Of a stretch of DNA of 64,000 nucleotides, positions 1 through 9,637 are shown piece after piece. The position numbers were made by a program, and so were the translations under genes. This stretch comes from Zoroaster sp. YZ-2022 (Eukaryota > Echinodermata > Asteroidea > Forcipulatida > Zoroasteridae). The notes beneath the pieces are model-generated. The model did no database searches, was not told where the DNA came from, and saw nothing but the letters and a program-made list of their open reading frames with translations. The DNA lies in contig CM055828.1 in NCBI GenBank assembly GCA_029582265.1, positions 30,376,459-30,440,458 of the forward strand, in the 5' to 3' direction. Position 1 is the stretch's first letter; each line of letters begins with the position of its first letter.

Positions 1-159
1 GAGCAGTTATTTTTATTTCCGGGATCTTTACGAAACAAAGTTTTGGTCGCGGGCTTTGCCTTATTTTATGTACAACAACGATTACAGGCCTGATAGCGGA
101 ATGGCCCCGTTTCACAAAGGCCATAGGACGCGCAGTCTATTTTTAGTAACTTTCGGTTT

Positions 160-700
160 TATCGCTATTTATTTTCCAGAGCAGTTATTTTTATTTTCGA
201 GAGCAGTTATTTATATTTTCAAGAGCAGTTATTTTTATTTTCCAGAGCAGTTATTTTTATTTTCCAGAGCAGTTATTTTTATTTTCGAGAGCAGTTATTT
301 ATATTTTCCAGAGCAGTTATTTATATTTTCGAGAGCAGTTATTTTTATTTTCGAGAGCATTTATTTTTATTTTCAAGAGCAGTTATTTTTATTTTCAAGC
401 AGCTTTCAAGCAGTCTTTTTTGAAGCAGCTGTTTCGATTTTCGAGAGCAGTTATTTTTATTTTCCAGAGCAGTTATTTTTATTTTCCAGAGCAGTTATTT
501 TTATTTTCCAGAGCAGTTATTTTTATTTTCCAGAGCAGTTATTTTTATTTTCCAGAGCAGTTATTTATATTTTCCAGAGCAGTTATTTATATTTTCGAGA
601 GCAGTTATTTTTATTTTCGAGAGCATTTTTTACAAAATATTTTCAAGAGTAGTTATTTTTATTTTCAAGCAGCTTTATTTTTGTCTTTTTTGAAGCAGCT
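160..700 (+). repeat. 22-bp tandem repeat array (left arm)
   Basis: About 20 imperfect copies of a 22-bp unit (GAGCAGTTATTTTTATTTTC plus two variable bases). They create an open frame rich in repeated FPEQLFLFSRAV-like peptide, which is a by-product of the repeat and not a gene. The same unit, reversed, fills 1563-1755 and 1900-1955. Confidence 0.9.
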
Positions 701-729
701 GTTCGATTTCCAGAAGCCATCATCACCTA

Positions 730-1540
730 TGGCTGCGGCGGCTTCGGACGCATGGAGTCTGCATTTGATCAGGCGTTACTTTAGTTTAGGACTTAATTAT
801 GACGAAATAATTGCTTCACTTGCTTCTAATCATAATACAGCAAGCGTAACCTAAACCGTAAATTGCGAGAACTTTGCCTTTATCGCCGAAAACACCACAC
901 AGACATCGTTGATTTTGCATGTTTTATAAAAGGGCAGTTGAGTACCTCAGGGCAACTTTGTGGTTACCGGTGGATGCACCTGAGATGCCTTCAGAATGGA
1001 ATTCTGGTAAGCCGAGAAACAGTGCGCCATCTTCTGGGATTTCTAGACCCAGAGGGAGTCGAGCAAAGAAGGTGGCGGCGGCTACAGAGAAGGACATACA
1101 ATGGAAGAGGCCCAAACTTTGTGTGGCACTTGGACTCTTATGACAAACTAAAGCCTTACGGGGTTTGTATTAACGGATGTATCGACGGGTATTCAAGACA
1201 GATCCTCTGGCTTGAAGCCTCTCTGACAAATAGTGACCCTGGCGTTATTGCGGGGTATTTCATGGAAACTGTGAGAAACAAAGTAGGTTGTCCTAGACTA
1301 CTTCGGGGCGACGCTGGAACGGAAAACAGTTCTGTTCGACAGATGCAACAGTTCTTGAGAAGAAACTCTCAAGATGCATTTGCAGGGTAGAGGAGCTTCC
1401 TCAAAGGAAGCAGCCAGAGCAACCAGCGCATTGAGTTCTGGTGGGGCATTCTGAGGAAACACTGCTCCCAGTATTACAGCTGCGCTTTTGAGGAATGTAT
1501 GCAAGCTGCATGCACTAGCTACACCGCATACACAGGCTAG
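730..1540 (+). pseudogene. Broken integrase-core (rve, DDE) transposase
   Basis: This would catalyse strand transfer of the surrounding element. An N-terminal segment opens with MAAAASDAW at 730, and its frame (YFSLGLNYDEIIASL) runs to a stop near 852. The downstream frame (NLNRKLRELCLYRRK) begins near 838-845, so a one-base frameshift separates them. The main open segment 863-1387 carries HLDSYDKL (first catalytic Asp, about residue 91 of that segment), the IDGYSR block and RGDAGTEN (second Asp, about 150). A TAG at 1388-1390 interrupts it. The same frame continues through NQRIEFWWGILRK, which supplies the catalytic Glu about 40 residues after the second Asp, and ends at a TAG at 1538-1540. 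The order D-D-E with this spacing identifies an integrase catalytic core. With a frameshift, an internal stop and a shortened C terminus, this copy is most likely dead. Confidence 0.75.
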
Positions 1541-2404
1541 GCGTCCGCGCGAAACATGTGCTTCTTGAAAATAAAAATAACTGCTCTCGAAAATATAAAT
1601 AACTGCTCTGGAAAATAAAAATAACTGCTCTCGAAAATAAAAATCACTGCTCTCGAAAATATAAATAACTGCTCTGGAAAATAAAAATAACTGCTCTGGA
1701 AAATAAAAATAACTGCTCTCGAAAATATAAATAACTGCTCTGGAAAATATAAATACCGGTAAAACCGAAAGTTTCTAAAAATAGACTGCGCGTCCTATGG
1801 CCTTTGTGAAACGGGGCCATTCCGCTATCAGGCCTGTAATCGTTGTTGTACATAAAATAAGGCAAAGCCCGCGACCAAAACTTTGTTTCGTAAAGATCCC
1901 GAAAATAAAAATAACTGCTCTCGAAAATAAAAATAACTGCTCTCGAAAATAAAATGACGATGGCACTAATGGGCTTTCGTAATCCCCTATAAATAAAATC
2001 CTCTTTTTTTTTACACATCGTGGTGCACACTCCAGTGCAGACATAAAGCAGCAATTACTGTGAACAATAGGCAAACATTCCATCCTGAGCAGCTAGTTTG
2101 ATACTTGTTTGTAGCATACGTGCCGCAGCCGGTCTATTTGAGTCTATAATAATGAATGGATACAATGTATCCCAAACAGTTTGACAAAAGTGTATGGAAT
2201 CACAGTACAGGAAACATCGTTAACCAATCAGGATACAGCTTACACAAAGCGCAAGGGAGCGTATACATAATGGCTGCGGCCGTGTCGCTGAGAAAACTGA
2301 CTAGTTTTGACGTGATTTCAGGTAAATAAAACTTCGTATCGCACCGCGTGCGAATCAGTTTTTTGCAGAGAAGTTCACAGAAAGGTGAAAAAAATATTTT
2401 TGGT

Positions 2405-2480
2405 CATCCGGTGAAAAGTAGCCGGCGGCAAAACCTGCCGCAGGCGGCGATTTGCCGCCGGTGACCGGCTACTTTTGAGA
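2405..2480. repeat. GC-rich imperfect hairpin
   Basis: AAAAGTAGCCGGCGGCAAA at about 2414 is mirrored by TTTGCCGCCGG...CCGGCTACTTTT ending near 2476, around a GC-rich loop. It may be the tip of a small palindromic element. The rest of 1960-2680 shows no recognisable gene. Confidence 0.5.
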
Positions 2481-2669
2481 GCCCTGGATCATTTTAGTCA
2501 TTTCACAATTGTTCAGAAACCAGTTATAAAAATATATATAAGTATTGTTATTTGTTTCGCTTTGCCTTAAAAAAGAGAACTTGGTCTATCCCAACTTTTC
2601 CCTAATTCAATTATTAAGCAAAAAAAAATAATAAAAAAAATAAACTTATTTGTGTTTGAACAAATTTCA

Positions 2670-4370
2670 AAATATCATAACTAGGCTTCTTGTGTACTGG
2701 TCAATCCATGCCATGTCAACCAGGGTGTGTGTGTGTGTGTGTGTATAGGGGGGGGGTCAGTGACCCACTCAAATTTTGTTGATGAATATTTCAACAGTCC
2801 CCTAAAAATATGAGTGTAACACAACACCATTAAAATTGTCCCAAGAATTATTACATTTGTTTTTGCTTTGATCATTTGAAGCCCCATCCCCACTCACTTT
2901 CCCTTATCCAATTTTGGAACATAAGCCAAAAAATAAACTTATTATTTTTTGTTTGAACAAATCTCAAAAATTGTAACAAGGTTACTTGTGTACCAGTCAA
3001 TCCATGCCATATCAACCGAGGGGGGGGGGGGGGGGTTGTCAGTGACCCACTCAGATTTTATCAATGAATATTTTAACAGTCCCCTAAAAATATGAATGTA
3101 ATCAACACAATTAAAAGTGTCACCAAGTATTATTACTTGTACTTTAAAAAGGGGAGCTAAAAAAAAAGAAAAAAAAAAGAAAAAAAAGTCTGATTCATGA
3201 GAGGTAAAACTTAGCATTTAAAGAATGCTTAGAAACGTTTAAGAGGCAAGGTCAAATTCAGTTTTGTGATTCATATATAAATAGATAGCCTAGAGCCCTT
3301 ATTAAAATGTGAAAAACTCTCTAACCTTGCATTAAAGTGGTGTAAAATGTCATTTCATTTGATACCATTTCAGCGCGAAATATTCTAACACATATTTAAC
3401 ATTGTAAACAAATGAATCTGTAACACTCATATAGGCCCTACAGGAATTTTTCGTTCAGAATTTGTCAATGCCAATTTAATTGAGTATTAAGGAAATTCAA
3501 GAGTGAACTACAGATTCCCTGTACAAAATGTATACATACCCATATATCATGTTTGTTTACAATGTGACGTCACTGTGTTAAAATATTTCGCACTGAAAAG
3601 GGTATCAAATAAAATTACATTTATCTCCACTTTAACATAAGGTTAAAGGCTTGTAATTGTTTTCACCTTTTGGAACATGAGTGAATCACAGAACTGAATT
3701 TGACTTTAGAGTGCCTCTTTAAAACATCAAGCAGGGTAAACATGATTAAAACTGAATGATTTTACTTATTTCACAATTGTTCAGAAACCACTTATAAAAA
3801 TATAGGTTTAAGTATGCTTATTTATTTTGCTTTGCCTTAAAAAAAGAAAAGATCATTCAAAGGCCTATCCCCACTTTTCTCTATTCCCAATTTGGAACAC
3901 ATAAGCCAAAAAAAAACAATAAAAACAAACTTATTTTTGTTTGAACAAATCTCAAAAAATTGTAACTAGGTTTCTTGTTTACCAGACAATCCATGCCATA
4001 TCAACCGGGGTTGTCAGTGACCCACTTAGATTTTATCAATGAATATTTCAACAGTCCCCTAAAATATGAATGTAATCAACACAATTAAAAGTGTCACCAA
4101 GTATTATTACTTGTACTTTAAAAAGGGGAGCTCATTTGAAGCCCTCCCCACTCACTTTCCCTTTTCTAATTTTGGAATACATAATCCCCCAAAACACAAA
4201 CTTATTTGTGTTTGAACAAATCTCAAAATATCAAACTAGGTTTCTTGTGTACCGGTCAATCCATGCCATGGGGGGGGGTAGTGATCCACTTTGTTTTTTG
4301 ATGAACATTTCAACAATTGTCCAAAAATTATGCTTGTAATCAACACACTCCGAAAATTGGCTCCCAACCC
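2670..4370 (+). repeat. Four diverged copies of a ~240-bp repeat, split by a foldback MITE
   Basis: Copies start near 2675, 2965, 3955 and 4230. Each runs from a TTTGAACAAATCTCAAAA-like block through TCAATCCATGCCAT, a poly-G or TG run, CAGTGACCCACT and TCAACAGTCCCCTAAAA. A (TG)n tract (about 2724-2746) and poly-G tracts are included. The foldback element at about 3237-3723 separates the second and third copies. Confidence 0.7.
3237..3723. mobile_element. Foldback MITE (~490 bp)
   Basis: The left end TTTAAGAGGCA..GGTCAAATTCAG is mirrored by CTGAATTTGACTTTAGAGTGCC ending at about 3723. The symmetry continues inward: GATACCATTTCAGCGCGAAATATT on the left pairs with AATATTTCGCACTGAAAAGGGTATC on the right. 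The interior has no coding potential. It is a non-autonomous palindromic element inserted in the surrounding repeat. Confidence 0.7.
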
Positions 4371-4449
4371 ATTGTTTTTTTTGTTTTTTGTTTTTTAGAC
4401 ATGACCCCTTAAACAATAGCCTCGCCTTTTTTTCACCCCTGTTTTGGCA

Positions 4450-5159
4450 TATTCATAAACCTATCTAAGAAAGGAATTAAGAATTACCCCTAACATTATA
4501 AAATCCTTGAGCAATGTCCCACATCGCCAAAATCTAATAGCTAAACCACATTTACAGCCCTGTTAAAGACCCGGTGAAGGAATGATTGATCTATACTTGC
4601 TTGGAGGCAGATATGTACATCTGGACTACAAACACATGGAATATAATATGCAAACTAACATTACCTTTAGTCACCAGTGCGAAAAATGTAAAAGGTCCAA
4701 CATATCGTTTCTGAGACAAAGGCCTCTAAAAATGCCCCAAAACTCACCGATGCACAATTGGGGTTGAAAAAGGGGGCGGGGATAAATTATTTAATGAGTC
4801 ATATTTTAAAAACATGAATTTGGAAGCCAAAATTGTGTGTTCTGTACACCCGCCGATGATTATTGAAAAAATGATTCGCAAAGATCTGGCACAGACTGAC
4901 AAATTAATTTCAAAAACTTAGGCCAGTCGGCACAGAATGTCCTTCATAATAATGGGCATTTTCACATTGATGGGCCAAAAAGATTCCTTTTAAATGTCAC
5001 ACTGGTGCCCGTAGTGTGGAAACACAGACATGGATCTTGGCCTTTAGACAATGAATTGTTTCTCAACAAACTGTTCTGCAGCGCCTGAACTTTGGGTGAT
5101 ATTTTTTCTTGATTTAGACCCATAAATACCTTTTGAAGTACCTCAAAAAAGTATTTTAC
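4450..5159. other. No gene seen; degenerate repeat-like DNA
   Basis: AT-rich sequence without convincing exons, RNA genes or intact mobile-element ends. Confidence 0.4.
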
Positions 5160-5375
5160 TTATTTTGGATAGCTCAAGTTGATTGCGTATATCAGGCCAC
5201 ACAGAAGAGAACAAGCTCGCGCAGTATCTCCAATGTCACTGATGACTGTGGTACCTTCTAGCACTATCCAGACATCTGCTGGGGTGTCCAATGGTGCATC
5301 CTCCTTCTTTATTATGTAGACTGCCATTGTAGCTCTTTCCAACTCTTGCCTAATGACATCGTCCTCTGTGGTGTC
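5160..5375 (-). CDS. Possible last exon of a SAMD3-like / uncharacterised protein
   Basis: On the minus strand a good acceptor (TTTATTTACAG at 5376-5386) opens a 72-codon frame ending in TAA at 5160. The peptide begins DTTEDDVIRQELERATMAVY and continues with DVWIVLEG, SDIGDTARACSLL and GLIYAINLSYPK. From memory this resembles the C-terminal block of SAMD3-like uncharacterised animal proteins, which often recur in many copies and may be transposon-associated. The family usually continues for some 20 residues after the YP motif, so the stop here suggests truncation. No upstream exon was identified with confidence. The function is unknown. Confidence 0.4.
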   Translation of the reverse strand, partial: DTTEDDVIRQELERATMAVYIIKKEDAPLDTPADVWIVLEGTTVISDIGDTARACSLLCGLIYAINLSYPK

Positions 5376-5386
5376 CTGTAAATAAA

Positions 5387-7050
5387 TTTAAAAAACAAAA
5401 CAAATTAAAACATCATGTTTCAGTTAAAGATGTATCGCGTGATATTTTGCCCTAAATATAAAAATACAAAAAAAATTTGAGTGAGAGATTTTTTTTTCCC
5501 TGAGAGTATCAGCCACTCTAAGTAAAATTATGTTGTTTTTCCATATTTTTATGCTCAGGAACCATAAAAAATCAAAATCTTATATAAATACATAGGACCA
5601 GTCACTTGAGATATTATTGGAATCCTGACCAAAAAATAAGAGATTAATTAATAGCAACCTCTCAACAAAAAACCCCCAAAAAACAAAAAAATATTCTGGG
5701 CTTCCTTGTAGTGGGGATTTCATTTGTTGTTGATGGATGAAATGCATCATTACTCCTTTTTCTTAAAAAATAAAATAACAAATGTAAATGTTCCATCTAC
5801 CCTGGGCCCTCAAACCATAATAAAGGGCAGTGGCTATTTTGCCGGCACCGGTTTTCTTTTGGCAAATGTTAGTTTCACAGAGGCTTTCTGAACATGCACA
5901 CTGATTGTTTTTTGGGACTTTTTACCGTTAAAAATCTTAGTCTGGTTCCGCGCAACGTTGCCGTTGTGACTTCGTATCATGAGAAGGGATTCAGACCATT
6001 TAAAATTTCGGACTTTATGCTAAATTGCCAAGTTCGAAATAGGCTATTAAGTATTATTAGATTTTCAAAACTGCCAAATCTTTGAGTAATGTGAGCATAA
6101 TAACAATAGCATATGTCACAGATCCACCTCACTTCTATTGGCTATTTGGCTAGTAAAAGTAAGTACCCACGTTAAGTAAAAAGTACTGGTGTACTGCGGT
6201 AGTAAAAGTAGTAACATGGTGGGTGTACAAACACATGCAATGTACGCGTGTACATTACACGATGACTCTGCCTTTCTGATCATTAAATTCTCCACTTTAT
6301 TTTGGCCAAAATATCATTCATCCTGTTTTGAAATACCTGCAAAGCAAACCATTATTGTCCATTATATCCATAAAGCTTAATCATTTGTGATTATACTAAA
6401 TAGGAATGCAGATGAAAGTGGATTCTTACCGATTTATCTCCGGATACACAGGTTGTCAGCGGGTGTACTCTGCAGCTTTTGACAAATCATCCGAAATGCG
6501 CATGTGCGAACACAGAGTGTTGTTTCAGTAACGAATGAGGATAAGTTATTGTTACGTAAATACCATAAATTTTAAGTTGGTGTAACTAACAACATGACAA
6601 CTTTGTTTTTACTCTAACAAACTAAGTAAAGAGGATAACATTAAAGTGAAATTTACTTAATATTGACTATCGTTGAATTTACTCATTATCGACTTAAATG
6701 TATCAAGTTGTATTTATAAGTGTTTTTTTATTTAAATGTATCGGTATAGCTTAAAGAGTTAGCTATAACAAGTTAACGTAATTTACATTTATTTTAACTT
6801 GATAAATTAGAGTAAAGACAACATTCAAAATAAAATAATAGTTGTTCGGGCTATTGCCCGAACACCTAACAAATAAATTAACCATAAACATTGTCATGTA
6901 GGTAAGTCCAGTGTGCACAGTGCCCTCTTAGTTTTTAGCCCAACATTGGCACAACCGTCCGTCATGTATAAAATGCTTTTGTATTAGAAAAAAAAATACA
7001 ATTTTCATTCGTCCAAAAATACATTGATATTACGTATATTAAGACGGATT
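5387..7050. other. No confident gene; AT-rich intergenic or intronic DNA
   Basis: No coding exon is supported. A GTAAGAATCC on the minus strand at 6421-6430 follows a CpG-containing stretch (about 6430-6530) and could be the donor of a non-coding first exon, but nothing confirms it. A small hairpin (GTTCGGGC TATT GCCCGAAC) lies at about 6844. Confidence 0.35.
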
Positions 7051-7055
7051 TAAAA

Positions 7056-7094
<39 letters not shown>

Positions 7095-7095
7095 A
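7051..7095 (+). repeat. (AAAT)n microsatellite
   Basis: Eleven or so consecutive AAAT units. Confidence 0.95.
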
Positions 7096-7924
7096 GTCGA
7101 CGTTTTTCAGCAGTGATTTTTTCACTAAGGTGCTTTTTTTTTAATTTAAAAAGTTTTTAACGAACTTTTTCCCTTTAAAATAGTAATATGTATGAAATAA
7201 TTTATATATTGACAAATTCTCAAATTTTCCTGGTGTCAAACATAAATTATTTTTTATATTGGCTGATGATAAAATTTTGCCGAGCGCTGTCATACGATGA
7301 CTGTTTACTCGTGAGACCTCTCCTTGCGCAATCACGGCCTGCGAAACTAAGTGATGCACATAACAGGCAATAATGGAGGTGCACATCATGTCCGTGGTTG
7401 TAAACACAGTCCCAGCATTACTGTTCATAAAGTGTGCAGACTTAACATTGTAGATTCGAAGAAACACTGAACAGTGAACACCCAATATCAAGCTCAATCA
7501 ATTTTACTGACGTAATATACATTTCATTTGAACTAGAAAACCAGAGTAGAAATTAAGCCAATAAAAATGGTGCGTGGGTAATAACAACTCAATTATCACC
7601 TCTGTTATTTTTACTTAGTTTTTGTTGAAATTACAACTTATATTCATTAAGTTTCTCAATTTTACAACAATTTCAGTATTAAGCACTAAGTCAAATAGAG
7701 TAATTGAATCAACACAGAGCTATAAGTGCTACCAAATAAAAGAGCATAACTCATATTCACTCAATTTTGAATGAAGTTGACTTTACTTGTTGATCAAGTT
7801 GTTTGAAACTGTATAACAAAGTATTATAAATTTTGTAAAACATGCGTGTTTTTTGCTTAAATATATTATGTAAAAGGAACAAAAACTCGATTTCAAGTAA
7901 AAACAAATCTCAATTTTTTTGAGT
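7096..7924. other. No gene seen
   Basis: AT-rich DNA. A 118-codon minus-strand frame at 7141-7497 has no recognisable domain and no splice context. Confidence 0.4.
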
Positions 7925-8809
7925 GTACCTTTATCTAACCTAATTATTTACTGAACCTTAAGGGACCTGTTAGTCCCTTTTTTATGGAATATTTAGACGC
8001 CTTAACCCGATAAAGCCTGGGCTTTTTCGTTCTCAGACCTAGGGAGGGGCATATTGCGCCCCCTGCGTATTTTCTGTATTCAACAGTCGATTTTCATGAA
8101 ACTTCATAGGCATGTTCATTTTGACGCGATCTATCGAATGAGGTCATGAAAATTATCATTGTGGTTCTATGATTATGCACACACATGTGTATAATGTGCA
8201 ACTAAGGCAGTTTTTACTGTGCGACAACGAAAAACGCGATGATTAATCAAACGTAATTTTCATAGGAAACACTCCACAATCATTTTATTAGCTGTTTAAA
8301 GCTTTTCTGAATTTGAAACTCAAAACATACGTTTTGTTCCTTAAAAATAAGGGTTTGCTTGTCACTGTTAGAAATCAAAACAAATTACATCCTCAAAATA
8401 AACGATTATTTTAGAGCTTCGGAGACCAAGACCACAGTGATGCATGCTTCTGATATGTCGTCATCGTCAGAACGATCAGTGATATTGAAGGCCAGTACGG
8501 CCGTTTGCTGCCTATGACATGTACAACAATCGATGGTTCTCTTTATAAAGAGGGTCTCTAAGAAAATATTGATAATTTACCTTTCCCCATTTTAAGATAG
8601 GTTACGTCATAATGAAACTAAACATAAATCTCAACCCAAGGTAAACTATAGTAAAATAATCATTTTATCTGAAACCCTTTTTTCTCGAATTCAGAAAATC
8701 TTAAGGAGGTCCACTGGGGGCGGGGTGTTACCCCTCCTACGTTTACATGTGACACAGCGTCAGGCAAGACGGTAGTGTCATAAAATATCCAAGATTCAGT
8801 TAAAAGGGA

Positions 8810-8810
<1 letters not shown>

Positions 8811-8845
<35 letters not shown>
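8811..8845 (+). repeat. (TA)n microsatellite
   Basis: Nearly pure alternating TA run inside the LTR-like insertion. Confidence 0.9.
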
Positions 8846-9073
8846 GGGGAAAAACTGACGGGGTCACGACACAGCAAAATAATTGTAGATCAAATCCAAA
8901 ATGTCTGTTCTGATTGTTTAATTACCACCAAACACTAATTAAATAGGGTAGTCCCATGAGGCAACTACAAAATTGCGCTATTTACCAGGTAAGAATAACG
9001 TCTGTCTAATACCCGCTAAACTTAAGGATTTACTATATAATGGGCAATAATCAAAATGACAACCCTAGATCCT

Positions 9074-9637
9074 AAGTAAGACTAATTGCGGTGACACCAT
9101 GTGGAATCTCAATTGAGTAGTAATTAGTTCTGAAAAGAACTGGGGGTACAACTCGACGTTTCGATCAGTATGCTCTGATCGTCCTCAGGAGAATGCCGGA
9201 CTCTGGAAAATGCTGCTGCTTAAGTAGACTGCTGGAGGATCATCCCATGAATGGATGCTGGAGGATTAGTTCGTTGAGGCGCGCAGGCGGGAAACTGTGA
9301 GACTATGAGACTAGGATCCTAGGGGTTGGGGGAGAGGAGTGTGCTCACTGAACTGAATCAGTTGCAAGCACAGGGGAAGGAGGGTGGTTGACTTAGCATC
9401 CATTCATGACTTAGCATCCATCCATTCATGGGATGATCCTCCAGCAGTTTACTTAAGCAGCAGCATTTTCCAGAGTCCGGCATTCTCCTGAGGACGATCA
9501 GAGCATACTGATCGAAACGTCGAGTTGTACCCCCAGTTCTTTTCAGAACTAATTACTACTCAATTGAGATTCCACATGGTGTCACCGCAATTAGTCTTAC
9601 TTATCATCCTCACCATGCAAAGCTACAAGTTTTACCT
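9074..9637 (-). mobile_element. Penelope-like inverted pLTR element with hammerhead-like cores, 12-bp TSD
   Basis: Flanked by the 12-bp direct repeat ACCCTAGATCCT (9062-9073 and 9638-9649). The two arms (about 9074-9260 and 9420-9605) are inverted copies. Each arm carries CTGAGGA, a perfect GATCAG/CTGATC stem and GAAAC (plus strand 9488-9518; minus strand 9158-9188). That is the layout of the catalytic core of minimal type I hammerhead ribozymes known from Penelope-like retroelements. One extra C sits between CTGAGGA and the six-pair stem, so the fit is close but not perfect. No reverse transcriptase is present, so the copy is non-autonomous or truncated. Confidence 0.6.
9488..9518 (+). ncRNA. 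Hammerhead-ribozyme-like core
   Basis: CTGAGGA, then a stem GATCAG with a six-base loop and CTGATC, then GAAAC. Conserved-core nucleotides C3-A9 and G12-A15 are all present. Stems I and III are not clearly formed by eye, so self-cleavage is not established. The mirror copy is on the minus strand at 9158-9188. Confidence 0.45.

Larger units (their letters stand above)
1..1957. mobile_element. Foldback-type DNA element with 22-bp tandem-repeat arms and a DDE integrase core
   Basis: The left arm (1 to about 710) and right arm (about 1563-1957) are inverted copies of each other. Both contain an outer unique block (left about 30-175; right about 1755-1905, reversed) plus arrays of a 22-bp unit beginning GAGCAGTTATTTTTATTTT. 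The centre holds a broken DDE integrase gene. Long inverted arms built of short tandem repeats are the hallmark of foldback elements such as Drosophila FB. The left end probably extends a few tens of bases beyond the window, because the right arm carries two more repeat units outside the unique block. The superfamily cannot be fixed from sequence reading alone; integrase-core families such as Ginger or IS3EU are candidates. Confidence 0.7.

Noticed and set aside
56..854. Repeated FPEQLFLFSRAV protein
   Set aside because: It is a translation of the 22-bp tandem repeat in the element arm. The mirrored arm gives the same peptide on the other strand.
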